A DNA stretch of 64,000 nt, taken from positions 124,001 to 188,000 of the forward strand of contig NZ_QFFY01000005.1 of assembly GCF_003131205.1 (NCBI RefSeq), given 5' to 3'. Both the position numbers and the translations under genes were made by a program. Below the pieces are notes generated by a model. It did no database searches, was not told the origin of the DNA, and was given only the letters and a program-made list of their open reading frames with translations. This document shows, in pieces, positions 9,728-19,036 of this stretch (within the stretch, counting starts at the first letter, position 1; each line of letters opens with the position of its first letter). Source of the stretch: Occallatibacter savannae. GTDB lineage: Bacteria; Acidobacteriota; Terriglobia; Terriglobales; Acidobacteriaceae.

Positions 9728-11800
9728 ATGCACGTATCCCGGGTTGTCGTCCCTGTCCTGCTCGCCGCAGGAATCACTTTTGGTCAGTGCCAATCGAAAG
9801 AAGATGCAAAGCCGGCGCCTCCAGTGGCGCCGAAGAGTTTTGATGAATCGGCAATCGATAAGAGCGCCGATCCCTGTACCGATTTCTATCAGTACGCTTG
9901 CGGGAATTGGGTGAAGAACAATCCCATTCCGAATGATCAAGTACGGTGGGGAACATTCTCGATTCTTGCCGAGCGCAATCGCTACCTGCTTTGGGAGGAG
10001 CTCGATGCCGCAGCGAAGGATCCGAAGACCCCGCTGCAGAAGAAGTATGGCGATTACTACTCCGCGTGTATGAACACGGATCTCATCGACAAAAAAGGTA
10101 CCGAGCCGATCAAGCCTGCGTTGGATGAGATAGCCGGCCTTCAGGACACGAAGCGCCTGGCATCCCTGGTAGGCGAACTCGCACAGAAGGGCGATCCGGC
10201 GCCGTTGTTCCGATTCGGCGTTCAGCAGGATGAGAAAGACTCAAGCCGCCAGATTGCGAGCCTCTTCCAGGCAGGGCTCTCCCTGCCCGATCGCGATTTC
10301 TACCTGGTGGACAACAAGCGCTACACCACCATCCGGCAGCAATATCACGAGCACCTGACCAAGATGTTCACGCTCGCTGGTGACACCCCGGAGCAGGCGG
10401 CCAAGGAAGCCGAAGCGGTCATGACGATCGAAACGGCGCTCGCCAAGGTTTCGACACCGCGCGTTGAACTGCGCGATCCAGCCAAGCGGTACCACATCTA
10501 TACAGTGGCCGACCTCCGGAAGCTGACACCGGATTTTGACTACTCGGTCTTCTTCAAAGACGTAAACGTAAGGCCCTTCGATACGCTGAACGTCGGAACG
10601 CCGGACTTCTTCAGAGGCCTGAACGAACTGATCGCTTCACAGCCGGTGGACGCCTGGAAGTCGTACATGCGGTGGCATGTGATCCACGGTTCCGCGGGCG
10701 ATCTGCCGAAAGCGTTCCGGGACGAGGATTTCGCATTCTTCGACAAAACGCTGAGCGGCCAGGCAGAACCCACTCCTCGCTGGAAGGAGTGCACCGCCGA
10801 TACCGACCGCGCTTTGGGAGAAGCCGTGGGCCAGGACTGGGTGAAAGCTCACTTCCCGCCGAAGTCGAAGGCCAGCATGGATCAGCTTGTCGCCGCGCTG
10901 GACAAAGCGCTCGGCGACGACATCAAGACGCTGCCCTGGATGAGCGACGAAACCAAAAAGGCTGCCGAAGCGAAGCTCGCACTCTACCGGAACAAGATCG
11001 GCTATCCGGAAAAGTGGCGGGACTATTCTTCTCTGAGCGTCAACCGGGACGACGCCCTGGGGAACGGGCATCGCAGCGCGGTTTTCCAGCGGAACTACAA
11101 CCTGAACAAGCTGGGCAAGCCGGTCGACGAAAAAGAGTGGGGCATGACTCCCCCGACCGTCAATGCGTATTACAGCCCGTCAAACAACGACATCAACTTC
11201 CCGGCCGGCATCCTGCAGCCGCCGTTCTTCGATCCAGATATCGACCCGGCGGTAAATTTCGGTGGCATCGGCGTCGTCATCGGCCATGAAATGACGCACG
11301 GCTTCGACGACCAGGGATCGAAATACGACGGCAAGGGCAATCTGCGCGAATGGCAGACCGCCGATGACCGGAAGAAGTTCGAAGAGCGCACCGACTGCGA
11401 AGTCAAGGAGTATGGCGGCTTTGAGACGGCGCCCGCACATGACGGAATTCCGGCGCAAAACCTCAACGGCAAGCTCACCCTGGGCGAAAACACGGCGGAT
11501 AACGGCGGCCTGCGTATCGCTTACATGGCCCTGCTGGATACGCTGGCCAGCGAGCATAAGACGATGGACGAAAAGATCGGCGGCTACACCGAGGCGCAGC
11601 GTTTCTTCATCGGCTTCGCGCAGGTGTGGTGTTCGAACCAGACTGAGCAGTCCGCGCGGCAACTGGCGCTGATCGATCCGCACTCTCCGGGCAAGTGGCG
11701 CACCAACGGAAGCGTGCAGAACTTCGACGAGTTCAGCAAGGCCTTCGGCTGCCATAAAGGCCAGCCCATGTATCCGGAGAATTCCTGCCGGGTCTGGTAA
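9728..11800 (+). CDS. M13-family metallopeptidase (neprilysin/PepO type)
   Basis: 690 residues from the ATG at 9728, which has AAGGAG 6 nt upstream; the track start at 9653 adds a non-homologous leader. An export signal (VVVPVLLAAGITFG) leads into the M13 N-terminal motif DPCTDFYQYACGNWVKNNPIP. The substrate-binding motif NAYYSPSNNDINFPAGILQ is followed by the zinc site GHEMTHGFDDQG (His about 520), the zinc-binding Glu in GENTADNGG (about 586), and the hallmark C-terminus CRVW. Family knowledge: zinc endopeptidases cleaving oligopeptides, here predicted periplasmic or cell-surface. All catalytic residues are present and the length is typical. Confidence 0.95.
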   Translation: MHVSRVVVPVLLAAGITFGQCQSKEDAKPAPPVAPKSFDESAIDKSADPCTDFYQYACGNWVKNNPIPNDQVRWGTFSILAERNRYLLWEELDAAAKDPKTPLQKKYGDYYSACMNTDLIDKKGTEPIKPALDEIAGLQDTKRLASLVGELAQKGDPAPLFRFGVQQDEKDSSRQIASLFQAGLSLPDRDFYLVDNKRYTTIRQQYHEHLTKMFTLAGDTPEQAAKEAEAVMTIETALAKVSTPRVELRDPAKRYHIYTVADLRKLTPDFDYSVFFKDVNVRPFDTLNVGTPDFFRGLNELIASQPVDAWKSYMRWHVIHGSAGDLPKAFRDEDFAFFDKTLSGQAEPTPRWKECTADTDRALGEAVGQDWVKAHFPPKSKASMDQLVAALDKALGDDIKTLPWMSDETKKAAEAKLALYRNKIGYPEKWRDYSSLSVNRDDALGNGHRSAVFQRNYNLNKLGKPVDEKEWGMTPPTVNAYYSPSNNDINFPAGILQPPFFDPDIDPAVNFGGIGVVIGHEMTHGFDDQGSKYDGKGNLREWQTADDRKKFEERTDCEVKEYGGFETAPAHDGIPAQNLNGKLTLGENTADNGGLRIAYMALLDTLASEHKTMDEKIGGYTEAQRFFIGFAQVWCSNQTEQSARQLALIDPHSPGKWRTNGSVQNFDEFSKAFGCHKGQPMYPENSCRVW

Positions 11801-11811
11801 CGAATTGAGAC

Positions 11812-11856
11812 AAGCCCGGAGCCGCGACAACTCCAATCGGCGGCTCCGGGCTTTTC
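11812..11856 (+). terminator. Rho-independent terminator after the M13 peptidase
   Basis: AAGCCCGGAGCCGC pairs perfectly with GCGGCTCCGGGCTT (14 bp), followed by TTCATTTT. It starts 12 nt after the stop codon. Confidence 0.85.
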
Positions 11857-12155
11857 ATTTTCCGCTTGAGGCGCCCGACCTCGCCGCCGCTCAGTTTCGG
11901 AAGTGACCTTCGGGTAAGTTCCCCGTCCAATTGCCATCGGCAATGGAAGTGAAATCAGGGGTGACACGCCCCTCTCCGGAGGAGGAATTCAGGCTCGATT
12001 TTCGACCTGAAAGATCTTGTTTCGGAGAAGGTTACCGCGAAATTATGCACAACATGCCCTAGCCTTTTACAATGCATCAGGGACCCATCCCAACCCAGCT
12101 CTGCTGCGGAACAGCACACTTGGCGGCGCACGCCGGACCAGGATGAAGGAATCGC
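11857..12155 (+). other. Intergenic leader before the first propeller lipoprotein
   Basis: About 300 nt with no credible gene. It holds a small inverted repeat (ATTGCC-atc-GGCAAT), a TTCAGG/CCTGAA arm pair enclosing TCGA/TCGA, and a TACAAT hexamer near 12070 without a matching -35 element. The promoter for the downstream lipoprotein gene must lie here, but I cannot fix it. Confidence 0.4.
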
Positions 12156-13475
12156 ATGAAGTTCAGGAAATTCGGCAAGGCACTTCTGATGACCGCCCTC
12201 TCTGCAGGCGCAGTCTTCGGAGTTACGTCTTGCGTGCAAAGCTATTCGGTCGGCTTCCTCTATGTGGTCGGCACCCAGACGGCATCGACGAGCGGCGCCG
12301 GGGTGATCAGCGGATACAAGATCGATCACAATACCGGCAATCTGAAGCCGATCGCCGGCCTGCCGGTCAGTTCCGGCGGATCCAATCCGGGGCGCTCCGT
12401 CCTGCTCTCCGGAGGGCGTTTCCTTTATGTGCTCAACCAGGGTAGTGCCGCAAACGGCGCCCCCTGCAGCGCGACAAATGTCTGCTCGAACGCTAACATC
12501 GTTCAGTTTGCCATCGGCGGAAACGGCGTCCTCTCCAGCCAGCAGACCTTCTACACCCAGGGACACAACCCCTTCCGCATCCTTGCGGACGCATCCGGAA
12601 CGCACCTCTTCGTGCTTGACCATGACGCTCCAGACAACGTCGGCTGCCAGCTTGTCTTCGGAAGCGGAGCATCCGGTTGCGGCGACGTGACCGTTTTCCA
12701 GATCGACTCGTCGACCGGGCGCCTGAGCTACGTGCTCAACTCGCAGGTGACCGCGGCAAGCGGCTCGCCCCTGACCTACTTCCCGGTTCCAGGTAACCCC
12801 ATCGACTTCGCGTTCTCCTCAAATACCGTTCTCACCCTGAGCGGAACCCCGGCCACCGGCGACTCCGTCTTCCCCTACGCGTACAACGGAGCCAGCGGGC
12901 AGCTCTCGGTCAACCAGAACAGCTCCCAGCCTCTCGGCATGCATAACGCGACGGCCCTGCAAGTGGCCAGCAGCGTGGTGTACGTGCTCGACAACGGCGT
13001 GAACACGAACGGCACCCACGGTCAGATCTTCGCCTACTCCTCGGGTTCGAACGGCGCACTGCAGGCCGAGGCGGACGGCTACTACCCTGACGATCCGACG
13101 ATGAGCAATCCGAATCTTGTGCTCGCGGCCAATAACGGCAAGTGGCTCTATGTTCTGAACCAGGGCGACAACACCAACACGAACAACGCGCAGAGTGGAA
13201 TCGCGGCTTTCATCATTAACCAGCCGTACAAACTCGTTCCGATTCCAAATGGCGGTCAGACGGCAGGCACAGGCGCCGGACCGCAGTGCATCCTTGAGGA
13301 TCCATCGAACCAGTTCATCTACACGGCGAACTTCAATGATTCGACGGTGACCGGACTCTCGATCGACGAGAACCAGGGCAATCTGAGAGCTCTCAGCACT
13401 GCGACTCACGCCAAGGGCAGCTATCCATTGCCGGGACCGGCCACGTGGTGCATCGCCACCGGACGCACGAGTTAG
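12156..13475 (+). CDS. Lactonase-like beta-propeller lipoprotein, copy 1 of 3
   Basis: 439 residues. A lipoprotein signal (MTALSAGAVFGVTSC) puts the acylated Cys near residue 24. The mature part is a seven-bladed-propeller type sequence of repeats such as FLYVVGT, NPGRSVLLSGGRFLYVLNQG and IYTANFNDSTVTGLSIDENQGNL, typical of the lactonase/cytochrome-D1-like propeller family (PF10282 type). True 6-phosphogluconolactonase activity is doubtful because the protein is exported and anchored; a binding or scaffold role is as likely. It heads three tandem paralogues whose start contexts are nearly identical (GATGAAGGAATCGC before ATG). The repeated AASGSxLxYV-like blade pattern is clear. Confidence 0.85.
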   Translation: MKFRKFGKALLMTALSAGAVFGVTSCVQSYSVGFLYVVGTQTASTSGAGVISGYKIDHNTGNLKPIAGLPVSSGGSNPGRSVLLSGGRFLYVLNQGSAANGAPCSATNVCSNANIVQFAIGGNGVLSSQQTFYTQGHNPFRILADASGTHLFVLDHDAPDNVGCQLVFGSGASGCGDVTVFQIDSSTGRLSYVLNSQVTAASGSPLTYFPVPGNPIDFAFSSNTVLTLSGTPATGDSVFPYAYNGASGQLSVNQNSSQPLGMHNATALQVASSVVYVLDNGVNTNGTHGQIFAYSSGSNGALQAEADGYYPDDPTMSNPNLVLAANNGKWLYVLNQGDNTNTNNAQSGIAAFIINQPYKLVPIPNGGQTAGTGAGPQCILEDPSNQFIYTANFNDSTVTGLSIDENQGNLRALSTATHAKGSYPLPGPATWCIATGRTS

Positions 13476-13482
13476 TGACTGT

Positions 13483-13507
13483 TGGCCGCCCGCTGCATGG
13501 GCGGCCA
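13483..13507 (+). terminator. Hairpin between propeller copies 1 and 2
   Basis: TGGCCGCCC pairs perfectly with GGGCGGCCA around a 7-nt loop, directly after the stop codon. There is no U-run, so it may act as a weak terminator or an RNA-stabilising element. Confidence 0.5.
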
Positions 13508-13617
13508 GCGCAATTTACCTGTGAATCGATTCCGATTCGCCGCTGAATTTCAATGCAGGCAGCTCGATTCAGGCCGGTTCTGAAGGTGTGGATGTCGGCT
13601 CAATACGAAAGATGCGC

Positions 13618-14850
13618 ATGAAGTTGAACAAACCGATCCAGTTGCTGGCGATCTCCGCGGCAAGCATCGCGGCAGCCGCGTTCCTGTCTGCCTGCGCCAC
13701 CCTCACCGTGGATTTCGTCTACGTGACCTGCGCGAAGGCTGCCGGCCCGAACAACTACGGCGAGGTGAACGTCTACGAGATCAACTCGCAGTCGGGCCGC
13801 ATGCGCCAGATTCCGACTTCGCCCTTCTTCTCCGGCGGACGTAACCCGGTAGCCGAAGCCGTCGCGCCGGACCAGGGCTCCCTATACGTGGTGAACCGCG
13901 ACGACAACACCATCGTTCAATTCCAGATCGGTTCCGACGGAAAGCTTTATCCCCAAAACACCGTAAATACGCCGGGCATCTTCCCCGTGGCCGTATCGGC
14001 CGCCAAAGGATTTTTGTTTGTCGCGGACACCTACGCGCCTCTGCCGACTTGCTCCCCGGCATCCCCGTGCTCGGGCTCCGTCGCGGTCTTTCCAATACTC
14101 ACCGCAGCGCAGGCGGGAGCGTTGAAGCCGGCGCAACCCGCGAACACGCTTGGGCCGGCGGTCGTGAACACATCCATCAGCGCAAGCTACTGGCCCCTTA
14201 CACTGCCTGGTGCGGCGGCTGCGGACACATTCGTACCAGCGGCCATTAACGTTGCCGCATCCGGATCCTATCTTTACGTGGCCGGATATGACGCGAACAC
14301 TAACGCCGGATATGTTTTCGGTTTCGCACCTGGATCCGACGGAGCGCTTTCAGCTCTTCCCGGCTTTCCAGTCCAGGTCGGCGCGCATCCCTCGGGAATC
14401 ACCAGCGACAGTTCGGGCAGCTATCTGTATGTCACCGACTCGGCGCAGAACGCAGCCTATGGCTTCCGGATATCAAGCGGCGCCCTGACACCGCTCAGCG
14501 GCAGCCCGTACGTCACGGGTGCGCAGCCCGCAGCAATCGTGCTGGATGCATCGGCAAAGTACGCGATCGTCGCAAACACGCAGGACTCGAACGTGACAGT
14601 GTACTCGGTCAACTCCGGAAGCTTGAGCAAGCTCGGCACCTACACCACCGGCACGCAGCCCGTCGCGATTGGAATCGACCCCTCGCTCAACCAGTACGTC
14701 TACACCGCCAACTTCCTGGGCAATACCGTATCCGGCTTCCAGCTGAACTTGAGCGACGGTTCGCTATTGAACTCGCAGTTTTCGCCGTCGGCCTCCAATC
14801 CCAACCCAACGGCGGTTGCGGCGATTACGCATAACGGCAACAAGAAGTAG
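13618..14850 (+). CDS. Lactonase-like beta-propeller lipoprotein, copy 2 of 3
   Basis: 410 residues from the ATG at 13618, chosen because it gives the MK(L/F) start and GCGC-ATGAAG context shared with its two neighbours. The lipobox is AAFLSAC, after a hydrophobic stretch. Propeller blades include GGRNPVAEAVAPDQGSLYVV, SGSYLYVAGYDANTNAGYVF, SSGSYLYVTDSAQNAAYGF and YVYTANFLGNTVSGFQL. The family is the same as copy 1, and the similarity to copy 3 (TANFLGNTVSGF versus TANYLGNSISGF) is especially close, suggesting duplication. Predicted outer-membrane or periplasm-facing lipoprotein of unknown ligand. Confidence 0.85.
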   Translation: MKLNKPIQLLAISAASIAAAAFLSACATLTVDFVYVTCAKAAGPNNYGEVNVYEINSQSGRMRQIPTSPFFSGGRNPVAEAVAPDQGSLYVVNRDDNTIVQFQIGSDGKLYPQNTVNTPGIFPVAVSAAKGFLFVADTYAPLPTCSPASPCSGSVAVFPILTAAQAGALKPAQPANTLGPAVVNTSISASYWPLTLPGAAAADTFVPAAINVAASGSYLYVAGYDANTNAGYVFGFAPGSDGALSALPGFPVQVGAHPSGITSDSSGSYLYVTDSAQNAAYGFRISSGALTPLSGSPYVTGAQPAAIVLDASAKYAIVANTQDSNVTVYSVNSGSLSKLGTYTTGTQPVAIGIDPSLNQYVYTANFLGNTVSGFQLNLSDGSLLNSQFSPSASNPNPTAVAAITHNGNKK

Positions 14851-14864
14851 CTCGGTAGCAGCAT

Positions 14865-14892
14865 CCTTTCAGGGTTTTAGAATGACTGAAAG
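14865..14892 (+). terminator. Hairpin between propeller copies 2 and 3
   Basis: CCTTTCAG pairs perfectly with CTGAAAGG across a 12-nt loop containing GTTTTAG. There is no U-run after it, so terminator function is uncertain. Confidence 0.4.
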
Positions 14893-14948
14893 GCATTCAA
14901 ACAGGATTCTTCGGGCCGATTGTTGACGGCCTGTGATGAAGGAAGCGC

Positions 14949-16178
14949 ATGAAGTTCAAGAAATTGAGACAGCTCGCGGTTGTCTCCGGAATCGGCCTCG
15001 GCGTGGCTACGCTCTTCTCTGGTTGTCAGCTTGTGACGATCGACTATCTGTTCGTGGCTACGTCAGCGAGCACAGTCTCGGGAAGCAGCACGACCTGCCC
15101 CGGCGGCGAGATTGAGACGTACGCGATCGATTCGCAATCAGGCGCGATCCGCAATGGCGCTCCTGCAGTCTGCTCCGGTGGAACGACGCCGACGGTGCTC
15201 GCGATCTCTCCGGGCTACCAGAACCTCTACGTCGCCAACCAGGTCGACAAGAACATCGTTCACTTTTCGCTCGCGACGACCGGAGTTCTGACCAAGAAAG
15301 ATACGGCGACACTCAACGATCCCGTGACTGCCATGACCGTCAGCCCCGACGGCAACAGCCTCTATGTGCTTTCAGGAACCTCTACGGCAACGCTCTCCGT
15401 ATTCGGCCTGTCATCCGGAGCTCTCAGCAGCGCACCGCAGTCGCAAACCAGTCTGACGATTCCCGGAAACGCAGGAGATCTCGTTGTCCCGACTGCGATA
15501 GCCGTTCTGCCAAGCGGCAAGGCTGTCTATGCAACCGCCTACGACAAGTCGTCCTACAATCCAGGTGGATCGATCACCAGTTCCGCAAACCCTGGCTGGC
15601 TTTACGGATTCGTAGTGGGTTCAGGCGGCGCGCTGACGCCAACACCCGGAAGCCCCTATACAGCCGGCGTCAAGCCGACCGGAGTCGCTGCCGATCCCTT
15701 GAACAGCTACCTGTATGTCACCGACTTTGCGTCGAATCAGCTGATCGGTTACGGAGTGTACAGCGGTTTCTCCGTCAACTTCCTGCTTAACGGTCCCTAC
15801 AGAAGCGGAGGCCAGCCGACAGCAGTTGCCGTCGATCCACGCGGGCGCTTCCTCTATATCTCGAACTCACTCGACTCCAGCGTTGGCGCGTACGTCATCG
15901 ATCTTCAGACAGGCACTCCCTCCTCCGCGGTCAACACTACCGGATCGCAGACCAACAGTACAGATACGCAACCTGTTGCGATCGCCGTGGACCCTGCGCT
16001 GGGCCGGTTCGTTTACACGGCGAACTACCTGGGCAATTCGATCTCCGGCTTCCGCCTCGATCCCACTGCCGGTACGCTGAAGCAAACGCAGGCCACACCC
16101 TATCCGACAGGCGTTCACCCCTCGGCAGTCGCACTTGCACCGCACGGCAACCACTCCACGCAGGTGGTAACACCGTAA
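14949..16178 (+). CDS. Lactonase-like beta-propeller lipoprotein, copy 3 of 3
   Basis: 409 residues, with a lipoprotein signal ending ATLFSGC. Blade repeats are visible as ISPGYQNLYVANQVDKNIVHF, VSPDGNSLYVLSGT, PLNSYLYVTDFASNQLIGYGV, VDPRGRFLYISNSLDSSVGAY and VDPALGRFVYTANYLGNSISGF. The start is well supported: GATGAAGGAAGCGC precedes ATG exactly as in copy 1. A bidirectional terminator follows. Family members with enzymatic lactonase activity are cytoplasmic, whereas these are exported, so I infer a binding or structural role. The three copies probably form a locally amplified surface-protein family. Confidence 0.85.
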   Translation: MKFKKLRQLAVVSGIGLGVATLFSGCQLVTIDYLFVATSASTVSGSSTTCPGGEIETYAIDSQSGAIRNGAPAVCSGGTTPTVLAISPGYQNLYVANQVDKNIVHFSLATTGVLTKKDTATLNDPVTAMTVSPDGNSLYVLSGTSTATLSVFGLSSGALSSAPQSQTSLTIPGNAGDLVVPTAIAVLPSGKAVYATAYDKSSYNPGGSITSSANPGWLYGFVVGSGGALTPTPGSPYTAGVKPTGVAADPLNSYLYVTDFASNQLIGYGVYSGFSVNFLLNGPYRSGGQPTAVAVDPRGRFLYISNSLDSSVGAYVIDLQTGTPSSAVNTTGSQTNSTDTQPVAIAVDPALGRFVYTANYLGNSISGFRLDPTAGTLKQTQATPYPTGVHPSAVALAPHGNHSTQVVTP

Positions 16179-16198
16179 CTCGATCCATCAGCAAGACG

Positions 16199-16224
16199 AA
16201 GCCCAGCCAGCCGGCTGGGCTTTC
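16199..16224. terminator. Bidirectional terminator between convergent genes
   Basis: AAGCCCAGCC pairs perfectly with GGCTGGGCTT around the loop AGCC, flanked by T-rich sequence on the plus strand. It sits between the plus-strand propeller gene (ends 16178) and the minus-strand acyltransferase (ends 16242). Confidence 0.75.
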
Positions 16225-16241
16225 GTGTTTCCAGGCGAATC

Positions 16242-17405
16242 CTACCGCCAGACGTGCAACCAGTTGCGCAGAATGCGCTGAGCGGGCTTCTCCACAAAGT
16301 GCAGCGCCATCAGCGCGAGACCAACAAGGAGCACGTAGCTTATCCACGGATCGAAGCGCGCCAGCCCGAAGTGGTCGAGCACATGCGAGTCATGGATCAT
16401 ATTCCACAGATTGAAGTGCAGCAGGTACAGGCAATAGCTTGCCTCTCCGACAAAGACCAGAGGCGCGAGGCCGAACAGCTTCGATAGCGGATTGATGCCG
16501 GCAAGTCCCAGAACAATGCAACCAAACAGTGGCATGAAGAAGCCGTCGTGGAGCAGAGGATAGGGAAGGTGTGAGGCCTGCGTGAGAACAAAGAACGTTG
16601 CCGCGAATCCGAACAGGCCCATCACGAGACGGCGCTTGCCCATCCGCGGAACTACTTCATCGAACTCGGCAAGCAGCACTCCGAAGACAAAACTTGCCAG
16701 ATGCGGCAGCGGAGTGTACTTCAGCGCCTGCAGCCACTTGCCATAGCTGAAGCGGTCCACATGCGCCAGCCCGTCGGGGTTGTAAATCACATAAAGCGTT
16801 CCCGGCACAAGACCGATCAGCCACACGAGCCCCATCTTCGCGACATGTCGGCCGATCCGTTCCGGCTTTTTCCATCGCGCCATCCACGGGAAAAGCACAT
16901 AGTAGAAAGACTCCGCGGACATCGTCCATGCCGGCGTGTTCAGGAACGTCGCAATCTCCGGTATCCACCCCTGCAACAAAAGTGGCGAAAGCACGATACC
17001 CGCCCAGAACATCCCGTGCGTGTGTGCTTCCCACTCAATCGGAATCAGCTTGAAAGCGAGGATCAGGCTGAGGAGATAAACCGGATACAGGCGCGTGAAA
17101 CGGGCCTCGTAGAAGCGCATTGTCTCGAGCTTGCCCGCGCGCGCCCGTGCGTTGTAGTTGTAACCAAGAACGAAGCCGGAAAGAAGGATGAAGAAACTCA
17201 CCGAAGCGTAGCCCGCATTCACCACCGGAGCCAGCGGACCAAACCAGTCAGGATTGGAAAAGTGGAAGAGAACGATGTTCACTGCGGCGAAGCTGCGCAG
17301 GCCGGTGAGAGCATCGAGCCGCGCTGGCTTCTGCATTTCCACTGGCTCGTTAGACGTTGTTTTGCCTTCGCGCGACGCTGCGGCCGGTCGAATTGAAAGC
17401 TTCAT
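16242..17405 (-). CDS. Membrane acyltransferase, OafA/YrhL type (acyltransferase family 3)
   Basis: 387 residues with about ten hydrophobic segments. The family signature at the first helix is RLDALTGLRSFAAVNIVLFHF, with the conserved His of this family, then SFFILLSGFVLGYNY, FYEARFTRLYPVYLLSL and SAESFYYVLFPWMARW. These integral membrane enzymes transfer acyl groups to glycans or lipids at the inner membrane, for example acetylating O-antigen. The start is placed at the ATG 17405; an ATG closer to MQKPARLDALTG (about 17336) is also possible. It lies 53 nt downstream of pyrH on the same strand, so co-transcription is possible. Confidence 0.85.
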   Translation of the reverse strand: MKLSIRPAAASREGKTTSNEPVEMQKPARLDALTGLRSFAAVNIVLFHFSNPDWFGPLAPVVNAGYASVSFFILLSGFVLGYNYNARARAGKLETMRFYEARFTRLYPVYLLSLILAFKLIPIEWEAHTHGMFWAGIVLSPLLLQGWIPEIATFLNTPAWTMSAESFYYVLFPWMARWKKPERIGRHVAKMGLVWLIGLVPGTLYVIYNPDGLAHVDRFSYGKWLQALKYTPLPHLASFVFGVLLAEFDEVVPRMGKRRLVMGLFGFAATFFVLTQASHLPYPLLHDGFFMPLFGCIVLGLAGINPLSKLFGLAPLVFVGEASYCLYLLHFNLWNMIHDSHVLDHFGLARFDPWISYVLLVGLALMALHFVEKPAQRILRNWLHVWR

Positions 17406-17458
17406 AACCAATCCGCCCCAGCCCAAGCAGCTTTGAATGTGCTGTGTTTTGGAGAGCC

Positions 17459-18163
17459 CTAAGCTGTTACCAGCGAACCGACCTTCTCGCCCTGCACGAC
17501 GCGGCGAATGTTGCCGGGATGGTTCATGTTGAAGATGATCATCGGAAGGTTGTTGTCTTTGCACAGACTGACCGCGGTCAGATCCATCACCTTGAGACCT
17601 TGCCTCAGGATCTCCATGTACGTGATCTCGTCGTACTTCACCGCATCCTTCACCAGGACGGGATCGGCGCTGTAGACGCCTTCAACCTTGGTTCCCTTGA
17701 GGAGAACGTCCGCCTTGATCTCCATCGCGCGAAGGCTGGCGGCGGTGTCGGTCGAGAAGAACGGATTTCCGATCCCTGCAGCGAAGATGACGACGCGGCC
17801 TTTTTCCAGATGTCGGACTGCCCGGCGGCGGAGATAGGGCTCGGCCACCTGGTTCATAAAGACGGCGCTCATCACCCGGCACTGCACGTCCCGCTGCTCC
17901 AGCGAATCCTGAAGAGCAATGGCATTGATCACCGTGGAGAGCATGCCCATGTTATCGGCGGCCACACGGTCCATTTCCCTGGCCTGTTCGGCCACCCCGC
18001 GGAAGAAATTGCCTCCTCCTACGACGATCCCGATCTCCACGCCAAGGCTATGAACATCAGCGATTTCGTCGGTAATGGCAGCGACTTTGGCAGCGTCGAG
18101 GCCGAACTTATTCTGCCCTGCCAGCGCTTCTCCTGAAAGCTTGAGAACAATACGCTTGTACAT
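17459..18163 (-). CDS. pyrH: UMP kinase
   Basis: 234 residues starting [14 protein letters not shown], the usual N-terminus of bacterial UMP kinase; the track start at 18193 adds ten foreign residues. The amino-acid-kinase fold motifs are present: [45 protein letters not shown] and the nucleotide-binding GVYSADP. Family knowledge: a hexameric cytoplasmic enzyme phosphorylating UMP to UDP and regulated by UTP and GTP. In many bacteria pyrH sits with tsf and frr; here it is instead followed by an acyltransferase gene. Confidence 0.96.
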   Translation of the reverse strand: MYKRIVLKLSGEALAGQNKFGLDAAKVAAITDEIADVHSLGVEIGIVVGGGNFFRGVAEQAREMDRVAADNMGMLSTVINAIALQDSLEQRDVQCRVMSAVFMNQVAEPYLRRRAVRHLEKGRVVIFAAGIGNPFFSTDTAASLRAMEIKADVLLKGTKVEGVYSADPVLVKDAVKYDEITYMEILRQGLKVMDLTAVSLCKDNNLPMIIFNMNHPGNIRRVVQGEKVGSLVTA

Positions 18164-18304
18164 TCCATTTCGAGTATCGCATACGCCTGACACACCCTAA
18201 ATCCGCTGCTGAGCACGAGTCCGGTCCGAGGCCGAGCGTCCCCGCGGGAATGGACATGTTGACGGTATTTGGTGGGGTAGGAGGGAGTTTGGTCGGCGCG
18301 CGGT

Positions 18305-19003
18305 ATGGCTGACGGGCAGACATGCTGTGATACCTTGCGGCTGATGCGTACTCTGCGCAAGCGGAAGCTGTTTGGGGCGTTGCTGCTGGTGGGGTTTGCG
18401 GTGGCGCTGGTGACGACCTCGGGGCTGGTACTGCTGCATGATGAGATTCTGAACGCCTCGTTTGAACGGCGCGATGTGGCGGTCGAGAGCTGGGCTCACG
18501 GCTTTACGAATCCGATGCTGACCGAGGCGATGGAAGGGCTGAGCTGGATCGGTTCGCCGATTGCGCTGGTCCCGATTATCACGGTGGCCGTAGCGCTGAT
18601 GTGGCGGCTCGGGCGCAGGGACAATGCAACCGTGGTGGCGGCGGCGGCGCTGGGAGGGGTTGCGCTGGATGAGGTGATGAAATGGCACTTCAAGCGGCTG
18701 AGACCGGACGTGCCGTGGGCCTTTGTGCATGAGCACAGCTTTTCGTTTCCGAGCGGGCACTCGGTGCTGGCGATCGTGATGTATGGCGTGATTGTGTATA
18801 AGACACAGGATAAGTTGCGCAGCCTGTGGGCCAGGGCGGCGCTGGTGGCTGGGGCGGCGTTGATGGTGGCGGGGATCGGATTCAGCCGCGTTTATCTGGG
18901 GGCGCACTTTCCGAGCGATGTGGCGGGAGGGTATTTTGTGGGGGCGGTGTGGCTGGCGGCGGTGATCGGGTCGGATCAGTGGATTCGAGCGCAAAGGAGA
19001 TGA
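18305..19003 (+). CDS. PAP2-family membrane phosphatase
   Basis: 232 residues (or 219 from the ATG at 18344, where MRTLRKRKLFG makes a better membrane-protein N-terminus). All three PAP2 motifs are present: KWHFKRLRPDVPW, the central PSGH in SFSFPSGHSVLA, and SRVYLGAHFPSDV with the catalytic His and Asp. Several membrane helices surround them. Family knowledge: dephosphorylates lipid phosphates such as undecaprenyl pyrophosphate, phosphatidate or phosphatidylglycerophosphate at the periplasmic face. The substrate cannot be fixed from sequence. A 10-bp hairpin begins 5 nt after the stop. Confidence 0.88.
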   Translation: MADGQTCCDTLRLMRTLRKRKLFGALLLVGFAVALVTTSGLVLLHDEILNASFERRDVAVESWAHGFTNPMLTEAMEGLSWIGSPIALVPIITVAVALMWRLGRRDNATVVAAAALGGVALDEVMKWHFKRLRPDVPWAFVHEHSFSFPSGHSVLAIVMYGVIVYKTQDKLRSLWARAALVAGAALMVAGIGFSRVYLGAHFPSDVAGGYFVGAVWLAAVIGSDQWIRAQRR

Positions 19004-19007
19004 CTCT

Positions 19008-19036
19008 CACTCATCGCTGCGCGATGAGTGGGCACA
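19008..19036 (+). repeat. Palindromic repeat, GGGCAC-tail family, member A
   Basis: CACTCATCGC-tgc-GCGATGAGTG forms a perfect 10-bp stem, followed by GGCACA. The CAC...GTG(G)GGCAC outline matches the longer elements at 25647 and 62906. Being 5 nt after the PAP2 stop, it may also help end transcription. Confidence 0.5.
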
